Assembly (NCBI GenBank): GCA_945861575.1
Contig: CAMAVD010000014.1
Location: 1-42,054 of the forward strand
Direction of reading: 5' to 3'
Length of the DNA: 42,054 bases
Source of the DNA: Akkermansia muciniphila
GTDB taxonomy: Bacteria > Verrucomicrobiota > Verrucomicrobiia > Limisphaerales > UBA11320
This document shows, piece by piece, positions 34,385-42,054 of the stretch. Every line of letters starts with the position of its first letter. Within the stretch, counting starts at the first letter, position 1. A program made the translations under genes and the position numbers. Under the pieces are notes generated by a model that was given only the letters and a program-made list of their open reading frames with translations, made no database searches and was not told the DNA's origin.

Positions 34385-34608
34385 TTTAGCCGCAACGCGG
34401 CGTCCCATACCAGCCCAGGGCAACGCCCTGGGAATGGCGTGAAAAACGAATCAAGCCCTGAAGGGGCGATCCAAACCGCGCCGCCCACAAACCGCATCGC
34501 CACGGATCGCAATCCGTTGGCCCGCCCCTTCAGGGCTTGGGATGAATCTGGGGCGGTTTTCCTGGGGCGTTGCCCCAGGCTGGTATGGGGCGCGCCGTTG
34601 GCGCTAAA
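34385..34608. repeat. Long palindromic (REPIN-like) element of about 224 bp
   Basis: Two arms of about 86 nt (34385-34470 and 34522-34608) are imperfect inverted repeats. Matching blocks include TTTAGC/GCTAAA at the outer ends, CCCATACCAGCC/GGCTGGTATGGG, GGGCAACGCCC/GGGCGTTGCCC and, innermost, GCCCTGAAGGGGCG/CGCCCCTTCAGGGC. The central 51 nt contain a further small hairpin (CGGATCGCAATCCG). No transposase is encoded inside. It resembles the paired-REP (REPIN) elements mobilised by Y1/RAYT transposases in other bacteria; that relationship is inferred. Confidence 0.88.
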
Positions 34609-34654
34609 TCCAGGCACCAGCTCGCGCATCTTCGCCACCGCATCGGACGCGTCG

Positions 34655-34677
34655 GCGAACGGGTCGAACTTTTGAAA
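34655..34677 (+). repeat. Direct repeat, right copy
   Basis: Second copy of the 34333-34355 sequence, sharing GAACGGGTCGAACTTTT exactly and differing at a few flanking bases. It is too long for an ordinary IS target-site duplication, so it more likely reflects duplicated sequence or a composite repeat. Confidence 0.7.
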
Positions 34678-34731
34678 ATCGGCGTGCCTCTTTCTGGGAG
34701 TGGTTACCCTCTGATCCGCTCCGCTCCCGTG

Positions 34732-35034
34732 CGACCCCGCCAGGGTCGTGATGTTTGCTGGGCACCAACCCCGGGTGTCCTCCTTCGCATAAAGCTTCCG
34801 CCGTCGCTAAAGCTATGGTGGACAGGATGGCGGACAGGATGGAGGACAGGTCCCTTCGGTCAACCCGGGGCTACCGGCTTCGAACCCTCCGGGTTCAGCG
34901 GCCCAAGAGATCGTTCACACAAGTAGCCCCTCTCTCCGATCCCGAAGGGATCACAGCCCATAGCCGGTCGGTTGAGGACCTCCGGGACGACACCACCGGT
35001 ACTCTGTTTTAGTGGAAGGATCCTGGAGGGATCC
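34732..35034. repeat. Tract of short GC-rich hairpins
   Basis: Four compact palindromes occur in 300 bp: CGACCC-5 nt-GGGTCG (34732-34748), GAACCC-TCC-GGGTTC (34882-34896), GATCCC-GAA-GGGATC (34938-34952) and GGATCC-TGGAG-GGATCC (35018-35034). All share a CCC/GGG stem with a 3-5 nt loop. CCGGTCGGTTGAGG...CACCACCGG (about 34964-35000) is a similar looser pair. No open frame in the tract looks like protein, and 35035-35334 holds nothing I can support. Confidence 0.65.
34817..34852 (+). repeat. Three tandem 12-bp units
   Basis: Units GGTGGACAGGAT, GGCGGACAGGAT and GGAGGACAGGTC follow one another. They lie within the hairpin tract and have no coding support. Confidence 0.7.
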
Positions 35035-35334
35035 CAGGCCTCGGCAAGCGATGAGCCGTATGGGGGACAGGCGTTCCCTGCCATAATGAGTTTCCTGTTC
35101 CGTTTGGACCTGCTCACGGACCATGAACTTATTACCATGAATTCACCTCCCCGTCCTCCAAGTTCATGGAAAGAACTGCTGCGCAATGGACGCCACGCTG
35201 TCGCCACGCTTGACGGCAACAGTCCCTTACTTATGCTGAGGGGAGCACACTGCATGCCGCATACCGACAACTCTCCTGCCGTGTAGCCGGTTGTTTTGCC
35301 TCGCGATGACCGCTATCAATCGCTTGAGCAACGA

Positions 35335-35541
35335 ATGCAGGAACACACGCTGCCAGCAGGTGAACGGACTATGAACTGCGCCGTCAGCCCGGAGAACGCT
35401 CCGCCACTCGTGCTCTTTCACGGCGTGACGCGCTGTTGGCGGGAGTGGCGTCCGCTGCTTCCCGCGTTGACCGAACGTTGGCTCGTGGTGCGCTTCAGCG
35501 AGCTACGGGACCCCAACATCATTCGTTTCCAAGCACCATGA
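35335..35541 (+). pseudogene. Alpha/beta hydrolase, N-terminal fragment
   Basis: From ATG 35335 the frame reads MQEHTLPAGERTMNCAVSPE and then PPLVLFHGVTRCWREWRPLL followed by PALTERWLVV. This is the start of an alpha/beta-hydrolase, with the oxyanion-hole HG motif. Homologues continue with D-RGHG-S and the catalytic domain. Here the similarity ends at about 35490 and the frame runs out at 35541, just past the amidohydrolase start. The nucleophile, acid and His of the triad are absent, so the fragment cannot be an active hydrolase. A deletion joining it to the amidohydrolase gene would explain the arrangement. Confidence 0.65.
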
Positions 35542-36833
35542 AAATCGCCACTGGAACCACCATTATAACGAACGGCCAATTGATTGACGGGACAGGCGCG
35601 CCAGCGGTGCCGAACGCGGCGTTGATCATCAAGGATGGACGCATTGAGTTCGCCGGTCCGGCCGCGCAGGCTCCCGCGGTGCCGCCAGAGGCGGAACGGA
35701 TCGACGCGCGAGGCGGCACCATCATGCCCGGCTTGGTAGAAGCCCATTTCCATGCGACCTACTTCAATATCGCCGCGCTCGAAGACCTCGACATCAAATA
35801 CCCCGTCGAATACGTCTCGCTCCTTTCCTCGGTAAACTGCCGCCTCGCCCTTGAGTGCGGCTACACGGCGGCACGCTCCGGGGGGTGTTTGTTCAATGTG
35901 GATGTCTGGCTGAAAAAGGCCATCGAAAGCGATCTTATCCCCGGCCCGCGCCTCGCTTCGTCGGGACGCGAGATTTGCTCCGCTGGCGGGCTCATGGATT
36001 GGAACCCCGAGTTTCGAAAAATTGGGATGGAGGGACTAGTCTTCATCATCAACGGACAGGAAGACGCGCGGAAGGCGGTACGCGCACTCGTGAAGGACGG
36101 CATCGAGTGGGTGAAGACGTATCCCACAGGCGACGCGGCTTCTCCCGACATCAACGATCATCACACGCTTTGCATGACCTTCGAAGAGATGCATGCCGTC
36201 GTGGCAACGGCGCACAACCACAAGCTCAAGGTGACTGGCCATTGCCGTGCCACCCAGGGAATCAAGAACGCCCTGCGCGCTGGCTACGACACCATCGAGC
36301 ATGGAACGTTCATGGATGACGAAGCCCTGGACCTGCTTCTGATCCGCAACACTCCCGTCATTCCGGCGCTGTATTTTGAGAAGGCAAGCGTTGAGAGAGG
36401 ACCGGAGTTTGGGTTGTCGCAGGCTGTCATCGATGGCCATCAGGAGACCCTTGAAGGCGGTGCCGAGAGCGCACGCCAAATCCTCAAGGCCGGCGGCCGA
36501 CTTGGCATGGGCGGCGACTACGGCTTCGGCTGGAATCCACACGGCGACTACGCCAAGGAGTTGGTCTTTTTCGTGAAGACTGTCGGGCTCACTCCGCTCG
36601 AAGTGATCAAATGCGCCACCAAGACCGGCGCGGAAATCATGGGACGCAGCGATGAGTTCGGCACCTTGGAGAAAGGGAAGCTTGCTGACGTTCTGGTGGT
36701 AGATGGCGATCCGATCAAAGATATCGGCGTGCTGACCGAACGTTCAAAATTCCTGGCCGTCATGCAAGGGGGTATCATCAAGGCCGGCTCTCTCGCCAAG
36801 CCCTTCCCCACAGTGGTGACGCGAGAGAAGTAA
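35538..36833 (+). CDS. Amidohydrolase family protein
   Basis: This 431-residue metal-dependent amidohydrolase resembles the imidazolonepropionase/prolidase-like group. An N-terminal beta sandwich (INGQLIDGTG-type start, residues 9-20; IIKDGRIEFAG) leads to the barrel. Metal and catalytic residues are complete: His70 and His72 in GLVEAHFHAT, Lys193 in WVKTYPTG (possibly carbamylated), His235 in TGHCRA, His255 in IEHGTF and Asp327 in GGDYGFGW. The C-terminal GTLEKGKLADVLVVDGDPIK is typical. No signal peptide is seen, so unlike its neighbours it is probably cytoplasmic. The start at 35538 fits the family; the frame extension upstream belongs to a hydrolase remnant. It hydrolyses an unknown amide, peptide or cyclic substrate. 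It is convergent with the PQQ dehydrogenase gene. Confidence 0.9.
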   Translation: MKIATGTTIITNGQLIDGTGAPAVPNAALIIKDGRIEFAGPAAQAPAVPPEAERIDARGGTIMPGLVEAHFHATYFNIAALEDLDIKYPVEYVSLLSSVNCRLALECGYTAARSGGCLFNVDVWLKKAIESDLIPGPRLASSGREICSAGGLMDWNPEFRKIGMEGLVFIINGQEDARKAVRALVKDGIEWVKTYPTGDAASPDINDHHTLCMTFEEMHAVVATAHNHKLKVTGHCRATQGIKNALRAGYDTIEHGTFMDDEALDLLLIRNTPVIPALYFEKASVERGPEFGLSQAVIDGHQETLEGGAESARQILKAGGRLGMGGDYGFGWNPHGDYAKELVFFVKTVGLTPLEVIKCATKTGAEIMGRSDEFGTLEKGKLADVLVVDGDPIKDIGVLTERSKFLAVMQGGIIKAGSLAKPFPTVVTREK

Positions 36834-36843
36834 GAACATCAGC

Positions 36844-36864
36844 TCGTGTCGCTTGCAGACACGA
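36844..36864. terminator. Possible bidirectional terminator hairpin
   Basis: TCGTGTC-GCTTGCA-GACACGA forms a 7-bp perfect stem with a 7-nt loop in the 58-bp gap between two convergent genes. There is no T-tract on either side, so an intrinsic terminator is only suggested by position. Confidence 0.3.
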
Positions 36865-36891
36865 TGCAGCACGCTCAGGTCTCAAACACCC

Positions 36892-39036
36892 CTACTTCGG
36901 AGACTGAGGAAGAGCGAATGCAACGATGCTGCCCCCTGCTGGGCGGCCGGACTTTCCTCCTCCAGCTGAGATGACCACAAATTGCCGACCGTTTACCATG
37001 TAGGTGCTGGGAGACGCATTGCCTCCAAACGGAAGGGGGGCCTGCCAAAGAACAGCGCCGGTTGCCTTGTCGAACGCACGAAAGGTTTCGTCCGCGCTCG
37101 CACCGATAAAAATCAATCCCCCTGCAGTCACCATAGGGCCTCCATAGTTTTCGGTGCCAGTGGGCGGGATTCCGCGGGCCTTCAGTTTCGCGTATTCACC
37201 GAGCGGCACCTTCCATTTGATCTCTCCTGTGTTCATGTCCACGGCGTTCAAGGTCCCCCATGGCGGCTTGATCGCGGGATATCCCTCGGCATCCAGCCAT
37301 CTCCGAAACCCGGAGAATGCGTAGGGCGGGGAGGCACTGACGTGAGCAGCGGCAGGACGGGTTCTCGTAGTGGCTTCATCGGGGCGCGAGCCCGACGGCG
37401 GGGCCACCCCCACCACATAATCCAGGATGGCATTTCGCTGCGTATCGGAAAGCTGATGGAACGCGGGCATGCGTCCTGCACCCTGCCGGGTGATCAGCGC
37501 TATTTGATCACGAGGCTTTCGCGTCGCGATGTCTATCAGCGAGGGAAATCCACCGAGCGGATTCCCCTTTCGATCCAAGCCGTGGCAAGGCGCACAAAAC
37601 CCCATGTAATCCTTCTCGCCGTTCGGCACAGGCGTCCCATCGGCGCGAACTGTTTCCACCATCTGCATCAGCCAAGGCATCTCATTGACGTTTACATAAT
37701 AAATCCCATCAGGATCTGCTGCACCACCGCCCCATTCCATCCCTCCATCGAATCCCGGAAACATCACCGTCTCTCTCAGGCTCGGGGCGGGAAACGGACC
37801 AAAGTTGGGAGAAACCCGAATTCGATCCAGCGTGTTGGTGCGGGCTTGTTCTGAGACATTCGAGATATCAGCTTCTCCGTAACCTTGTCGCATCAAAGGT
37901 GGGGGCTTGGTGGGAAACGGCTGCGTTGGCCACGCTTGCTCCCCACGGAGATCCGACTGCGGAACGGCCCTTTCCTCGATGGGCCAGAGCGGCTCGCCGG
38001 TGACGCGATTGAAAACGAACACCAACCCATGCTTGGTGCCTTGGGCCACGGCATCGATCTTCTGTCCATGGTGCGTCACCGTCAACAGCACGGGCGGGCA
38101 AGGCAGGTCCTTGTCGAGAAGGTCGTGGTGGACAATCTGGTAATGCCACAAACGTTTGCCGCTGGCGGCATCGAGAGCCACGAGGCAATTGGCAAACAGA
38201 TTCATCCCGTGTCGATTGCCTCCGTAGAAATCCGGTTCCGCCGTTTTGGTGGGGATGTAAACAATGCCGCGTGCTTCATCCAACGACTGACCGGACCAAG
38301 GCATCAGGCCGGTGGCCGTTTTATAGGCCTCAGCCGGCCACGTGTCGTACCCCAACTCTCCAGGACGCGGGATGAGATGGAATATCCACCGAGGCAGACC
38401 CGTCCGTACATCGAACGCGCGAACCGCCCCAGGACCACCAAGCCCGCCAAGGATCAGAAGGTCCTTGTAGGTAACACCGGGGGTGTTGAGACCCACGCTG
38501 GGTGTTCCCTCGACATCCAAGCCGGTACCGAGATGGATGGAACCCTTCTGTCCGAAGCTGCGGATCAGTTCGCCTGACTTGGGGTCGATGGCATACAAGT
38601 AATTGCCCACGGCGGAGAAGAGACGCTGTTCCCCGCCCGCTTCATTTTCCCAGAAAACCAATCCCCGCTGCCGACCGCCACCGCCACCGGGCCGTTCCTT
38701 TGTGGCATCCCATTTCCACAATTCCCGGCCGCTGGCCGCGTCGAGGGCGATCACTTTGCGAGTGGGTGAAGGCGTGTAGAGCACGCCGTTCACAATCAGG
38801 TTATTCGCTTGGTACTCTCCCTTGTCACCTGTGTCGTAAGTCCATGCAACGGTGAGCTGAGTGACATTGCTTCGGCGGATCTGCCGAAGCGGGGAGTAGA
38901 GGTTGCGCGCCTTGCTTCCAAGATAGGCCGACCAATCGACGCCAGCGAGCGGTTCGGTGGCGTCTGCGGCATGAAGATTCGTCCCCGTGTGGCTGCTCGC
39001 AAAGACAAGCAGCAAGAGAAGCCCACGCATCGACAT
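36892..39036 (-). CDS. PQQ-dependent dehydrogenase with internal cytochrome c domain
   Basis: This 714-residue quinoprotein resembles membrane-type PQQ glucose/alcohol dehydrogenases. It starts at 39036 (MSMRGLLLLLVFASS signal, mature from about residue 24); the upstream frame to 39219 looks non-coding. Propeller motifs include WSAYLGSKARNLYSPL, LTVAWTYDTGD, GRELWKWDA, GLPRWIFHLIP, GKRLWHYQIVHHDLLDKDLP and GEPLWPIEERAVPQS. A cytochrome c domain with CAPCH at 481-485 and a possible Met ligand in GAGRMPAF is inserted before the last blades (GEIKWKVPLGEY, NYGGPMVTAGGLIFIGASAD, GAVLWQAPLPFGGNASPSTY). It probably oxidises a sugar or alcohol in the periplasm and passes electrons through its own haem. 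It is convergent with the amidohydrolase gene and divergent from the propeller gene at 39466. Confidence 0.9.
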   Translation of the reverse strand: MSMRGLLLLLVFASSHTGTNLHAADATEPLAGVDWSAYLGSKARNLYSPLRQIRRSNVTQLTVAWTYDTGDKGEYQANNLIVNGVLYTPSPTRKVIALDAASGRELWKWDATKERPGGGGGRQRGLVFWENEAGGEQRLFSAVGNYLYAIDPKSGELIRSFGQKGSIHLGTGLDVEGTPSVGLNTPGVTYKDLLILGGLGGPGAVRAFDVRTGLPRWIFHLIPRPGELGYDTWPAEAYKTATGLMPWSGQSLDEARGIVYIPTKTAEPDFYGGNRHGMNLFANCLVALDAASGKRLWHYQIVHHDLLDKDLPCPPVLLTVTHHGQKIDAVAQGTKHGLVFVFNRVTGEPLWPIEERAVPQSDLRGEQAWPTQPFPTKPPPLMRQGYGEADISNVSEQARTNTLDRIRVSPNFGPFPAPSLRETVMFPGFDGGMEWGGGAADPDGIYYVNVNEMPWLMQMVETVRADGTPVPNGEKDYMGFCAPCHGLDRKGNPLGGFPSLIDIATRKPRDQIALITRQGAGRMPAFHQLSDTQRNAILDYVVGVAPPSGSRPDEATTRTRPAAAHVSASPPYAFSGFRRWLDAEGYPAIKPPWGTLNAVDMNTGEIKWKVPLGEYAKLKARGIPPTGTENYGGPMVTAGGLIFIGASADETFRAFDKATGAVLWQAPLPFGGNASPSTYMVNGRQFVVISAGGGKSGRPAGGSIVAFALPQSPK

Positions 39037-39465
39037 CAACCCACGTGCCAATCTCCATCCGGGGAGGTCGCGGCAGCCATGGATTCCTAGCGAGACCCGC
39101 TTTGGTGCAGAGTGAGATAACATTCCATTCAAGAGTGGACAAAGGTCTAGGTGGAATAGGAACGGCAGAAGAAGAGAATGACAATGCCGAAGTTGGTACC
39201 CACTCTTCATTGTCACCACGCCGGAGGGTGGCCATCTCCCAGCGAGGGGGATTCGGTTAGAAGGCTTCCCTTTGCTGGTCCGCGAGCTCCCCCTTCAGGC
39301 TCCCGAGTCCCGGAGCAGGCCTTAATCCCCCCCTAAAACGACCTTCGAGGAGGAATGGAAAGGCGGGTCGCACCCTGCTAGATGTGGCGAGGAATGAGCC
39401 TGGATTGACAGAAGAATGTCTCGCGTCTATCCCCTAGTTTGATTTCCAATCAAATCCATCTGGTC
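39037..39465. other. Divergent intergenic region
   Basis: These 429 bp separate the leftward PQQ dehydrogenase from the rightward propeller gene. Both promoters should lie here. Apart from one promoter-like pair (39405-39433) I see no gene, long repeat or clear operator. The open frame continuing the dehydrogenase to 39219 has no coding character that I recognise. Confidence 0.5.
39405..39433 (+). promoter_or_regulatory. Candidate sigma-70-type promoter for the propeller gene
   Basis: A perfect -35 TTGACA (39405-39410) is followed after a 17-bp spacer by a weak -10, TATCCC (39428-39433). The expected start of transcription is about 25 nt before ATG 39466. Only the -35 half is strong, so this is tentative. 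Confidence 0.3.
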
Positions 39466-40707
39466 ATGAACACAAGAATCCCTGAACTTTTCCTGCGGCT
39501 ACGAAGCTCCACGGTCGCGGTTCTATTCGTTGCCTGCCTCTGTCCAGCCATCCAGGCGGAGGACTGGCCCCACTGGCGTGGGCCGGAGCGCACAGGTATC
39601 TCTTCCGAGACCGGCTGGCTAGATGTCTGGCCAACGGCCGGACCAGTCACTGCCTGGAAGGGAAAGGTGGGTTGGGGTTATTCCTCCTTTGTCATTTCGC
39701 AAGGACGCGCCTTTACGATGGGCAACGCCGAGGGAAAGGACACGGTATGGTGCTTTGAAGCAGCCACCGGAAAGGAGATCTGGAAGCATTCCTATCCCGC
39801 TGAACTGGGCGATAAATATTTTGAAGGCGGAACCACCGGCACGCCAACAGTAGCGGGAGACCGACTCTATACCTTAAGCCGCTGGGGCGACACGTTTTGC
39901 TTCGAGGCAGCAACAGGGAAGATCGTCTGGTCCGTCAATGTGCAGAAGGAAACAGGGGCCCCCATTCCCGATTGGGGGTTCACTGGGGCCCCACTGATCC
40001 ATGAAAACCTGGTTCTCCTGAATGTCGGGGATGCGGGACTCGCGCTCGACAAGGCGACGGGCAAGATCGCTTGGAAGTCGGAGAATAAGAACGCGGGCTA
40101 CTCGACCCCCTTCCCCATGCAACGAGCGGGACAATGGCTTGCGGTTATTGGCAATGGTGCAGCCTACGTCGCAGTGAATCCCCGGGACGGGAAAGAAGCC
40201 TGGCGCGTCCGCTGGGTGACCGAGTATGGCGTGAACGCCAGCGACCCGATTGTAGACGGCGATCGGCTTTTCCTTTCATCGGGATACGGCAAAGGCGGCG
40301 GCCTTTTTAAGCTCGGAGCCGGAGAGCCGGAGGCAGGCTGGAAGAACAAGAAGCTTCGGACGCAGCTCAACGCTGCTGTGCTCTACCAAGGGTTTCTTTA
40401 CGGCGTTGACGGCGACACCTCCCAGAAAGCAGCGCTCAAATGTCTAGATCTGGCCACAGGCGAAGAAAAATGGACCCAGCCCGACTTCGGCTCCGGCGGG
40501 GTGATTGTCGCAGAGGGCAAGCTGATCGCCTTCAGCGGCGCGGGCGAGCTTTCGGTTGGCATAGCCACAGCCGAGGGCTTCAAGCCCACGGCGCGAGCGC
40601 AGGTGCTGGGTGGGAAATGTTGGACGGCCCCCGTCTTGGCCAATGGGCTCGTCTACTGCCGCAACGGTCGCGGCGATGTGGCAGTGGTGGACTTGCGGAA
40701 GAAGTGA
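39466..40707 (+). CDS. Exported quinoprotein-like beta-propeller (PQQ-like repeat) protein
   Basis: This 413-residue PQQ-like propeller protein starts at ATG 39466, giving the signal SSTVAVLFVACLCPAIQAED; the TTG at 39439 is less likely. The mature protein begins DWPHWRGPERTGIS, the signature also seen in the propeller at 3952-5274. Blade motifs are GKEIWKHSYPAE, GKIVWSVNVQKE, GKIAWKSENKNAGYSTPFPM, GKEAWRVRW and GEEKWTQPD. There is no CxxCH and no catalytic motif. It probably binds or scaffolds in the periplasm. The Gfo/Idh/MocA gene begins 22 bp after its stop, so the two form an operon. Confidence 0.9.
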   Translation: MNTRIPELFLRLRSSTVAVLFVACLCPAIQAEDWPHWRGPERTGISSETGWLDVWPTAGPVTAWKGKVGWGYSSFVISQGRAFTMGNAEGKDTVWCFEAATGKEIWKHSYPAELGDKYFEGGTTGTPTVAGDRLYTLSRWGDTFCFEAATGKIVWSVNVQKETGAPIPDWGFTGAPLIHENLVLLNVGDAGLALDKATGKIAWKSENKNAGYSTPFPMQRAGQWLAVIGNGAAYVAVNPRDGKEAWRVRWVTEYGVNASDPIVDGDRLFLSSGYGKGGGLFKLGAGEPEAGWKNKKLRTQLNAAVLYQGFLYGVDGDTSQKAALKCLDLATGEEKWTQPDFGSGGVIVAEGKLIAFSGAGELSVGIATAEGFKPTARAQVLGGKCWTAPVLANGLVYCRNGRGDVAVVDLRKK

Positions 40708-40729
40708 CACCGTTTCGAAAGGACAAATC

Positions 40730-42049
40730 ATGCATCTCAACCGACGGCATTTTCTTAAAGGCACGGCGGCAGCGGGCATCGCCTTCAACGCCATCCCCTT
40801 GCTGGGTGCCGGGCCTGAGCGTAAATATCGCACTGCACTCATAGGCTCCGGTTGGTGGGGGAAGAACATCCTCAAGGAAGCGATGGCCAGCGGTCGTGTC
40901 AAGGTGGTGGCCGTCTGCGATGTGGATAGCAGCAAGCTCGAAGTGGCGGCCGACCAAGTGAACGATCTTTCTGGCGATCAGCCGAAGACCTACAAGGACT
41001 ACCGCGAGCTGTTGGAAAAGGAGAAACCCGAGATCGTCATTATCGCCTCTCCCGATCACTGGCACGCGCTGCAAACCATCGCAGCGCTCCAGGCAGGCGC
41101 GCATGTCTTTGTCGAAAAACCCACCGGGCATACGGTCAACGAGAGCCGCGCCATGTTTTCTGCAGCCCAACAAAGCGGCAAGGTGGTGCAAGTGGGGCTC
41201 CATCGCCGCATCGGGCCGCATCATGTGAGCGGAATGAAGTTTCTCAAGTCTGGGGCCGTGGGGGACGTGGGAATGGTGCGTCTTTTCGCCCATGGCGGCG
41301 GCGGGCCAGAAAAGCCCGGCCTCAACAGCGCCCCGCCGGAGGGACTGGATTGGAATGCGTGGTGCGGTCCCGCGCCTGTTAGGCCCTTCAATACCAAGAT
41401 ACACCCTGGAGGCTGGCGGCAGTTCCTCGACTATGGCAATGGCCAACTCGGCGACTGGGGCGTTCACTGGTTGGATCAGGTGCTGTGGTGGAGTGAGGAG
41501 AAGTATCCACGCCGTATCTATTCGACAGCAGGACGCCAGATAGCCGGGGACGCGGTGCTCAACGACAAGGAGCAAACCACCGATGCGCCGGACCATCAGA
41601 TCGCTGTGTATGAGTTCGAGAAATTCACCTGCACCTGGGAGCACCGCAGATTCGCAGAGAACGGGGCTGAGAAACACAAGATTGGCTCCTACTACTACGG
41701 CACGAAGGGAATGCTGCACATCGGTTGGCGCGACGGTTGGACCTTTTATCCAACCAACTCGCGCGACAAGATCCTCCACGAAGATTCCCAACTGCAGGAA
41801 CCCGACGGGCACAATCTCACCCTGCTCTGGTCCGATTTTCTGAAAAGTATCGAAACGAAATCGAAGGCCGTGGCGAATATAGAAGTCGCGCACCGCGCCT
41901 CGGTGCTCCCCTTGCTAGGCATGATCTCCTGGCGCGTGGGACGCAGCATTGAATGGGATGGCGCGAAAGAACGGATCGTCGGAGACATCGAGGCGAGTAA
42001 ACTACTGGCCCGCCCCTACCGCACGCCTTGGATTTACCCGGACGTGTAA
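40730..42049 (+). CDS. Gfo/Idh/MocA family oxidoreductase, Tat-exported
   Basis: This 439-residue NAD(P)-dependent oxidoreductase has the twin-arginine signal [20 protein letters not shown] at the N terminus. The start at ATG 40730 is supported by AAAGGA (40718-40723) 6 nt upstream. The Rossmann motif is [13 protein letters not shown], followed by [32 protein letters not shown] and the canonical [10 protein letters not shown]. The second domain has [30 protein letters not shown] with the usual His, and a C-terminal [18 protein letters not shown]. It is complete; the window ends 5 bp later. The family oxidises or reduces sugars and cyclitols; its export suggests use of a pre-bound cofactor outside the cytoplasm. 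A paralogue lies at 14532-15887. Confidence 0.92.
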   Translation: MHLNRRHFLKGTAAAGIAFNAIPLLGAGPERKYRTALIGSGWWGKNILKEAMASGRVKVVAVCDVDSSKLEVAADQVNDLSGDQPKTYKDYRELLEKEKPEIVIIASPDHWHALQTIAALQAGAHVFVEKPTGHTVNESRAMFSAAQQSGKVVQVGLHRRIGPHHVSGMKFLKSGAVGDVGMVRLFAHGGGGPEKPGLNSAPPEGLDWNAWCGPAPVRPFNTKIHPGGWRQFLDYGNGQLGDWGVHWLDQVLWWSEEKYPRRIYSTAGRQIAGDAVLNDKEQTTDAPDHQIAVYEFEKFTCTWEHRRFAENGAEKHKIGSYYYGTKGMLHIGWRDGWTFYPTNSRDKILHEDSQLQEPDGHNLTLLWSDFLKSIETKSKAVANIEVAHRASVLPLLGMISWRVGRSIEWDGAKERIVGDIEASKLLARPYRTPWIYPDV

Positions 42050-42054
42050 GAAGG

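Noticed and set aside
34333-34677. Insertion sequence bounded by direct repeats
   Set aside because: There is no transposase gene and the direct repeats are too long and too far from the palindrome ends.
34972-35286. Open frame of 104 codons in the hairpin tract
   Set aside because: It crosses palindromic repeats, has no recognisable motif and no convincing ribosome-binding site.
40580-41893. Minus-strand open frame of 437 codons
   Set aside because: It is antisense to the second Gfo/Idh/MocA gene, which has a Shine-Dalgarno, a Tat signal and full family motifs.

Overview
The window reads as a chromosomal piece of a Verrucomicrobiota (PVC-superphylum) bacterium. I infer this from four pairs of a Planctomycete/Verrucomicrobium-type DUF1549-DUF1553 (PSD1) protein with a DUF1501 protein, a PVC-type membrane-bound dehydrogenase with a haem domain, Tat-exported Gfo/Idh/MocA oxidoreductases, quinoprotein beta-propellers, a sigma-factor fragment of the type common in Pedosphaera relatives, and abundant palindromic intergenic repeats. 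No rRNA, tRNA, CRISPR array, phage gene or intact transposase was seen.

Layout. (1) 1-1582 is repeat-rich. It holds the start of a PanB-like gene running off the left edge, and a GxxExxY (PD-(D/E)XK-like) gene standing between two copies of a hairpin element. An exact 20-bp unit has been inserted and amplified in the second copy. (2) 1583-9368, minus strand, reads leftward: PSD1 protein, DUF1501, quinoprotein-like propeller, alpha-galactosidase-like GH36 enzyme, DUF1294 membrane protein. (3) 9694-21262, plus strand: PSCyt1-PSD1, DUF1501, Gfo/Idh/MocA, LamG-bearing PSD1, DUF1501. (4) 21391-33369, plus strand: two isochorismatase-fold proteins (the second a giant fusion with ThuA, dehydrogenase propeller, HEAT repeats and cytochrome c), PSCyt1-PSD1, DUF1501, and an exported sugar-isomerase-like TIM barrel. 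(5) 33405-35537 is a decayed, repeat-filled stretch: a hypothetical ORF, a third hairpin element, an ECF sigma-factor fragment, a ~224-bp imperfect palindrome, a tract of small hairpins and an alpha/beta-hydrolase fragment. (6) 35538-42049: amidohydrolase, PQQ dehydrogenase with built-in cytochrome c (minus), quinoprotein-like propeller, and a second Tat-exported Gfo/Idh/MocA oxidoreductase.

How the genes may work together (inference). Almost every product carries a Sec, lipoprotein or Tat export signal, so the locus looks like an envelope-located oxidative and hydrolytic system for a complex organic substrate, probably glycan-derived. PSD1, dehydrogenase and PQQ proteins carry CxxCH haem sites. 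The isomerase, oxidoreductases and alpha-galactosidase point to sugars. The substrate cannot be named from sequence. In two of the three plus-strand PSD1/DUF1501 pairs the codons of the conserved PSD1 C-terminal KEF motif also form a perfect Shine-Dalgarno for the next gene.

Most unusual signals: the modular 20-bp/hairpin repeat family around the GxxExxY nuclease-like gene, the long palindrome at 34385-34608, the dual-coding Shine-Dalgarno sites, and the 1548-aa isochorismatase-ThuA-dehydrogenase-cytochrome fusion.
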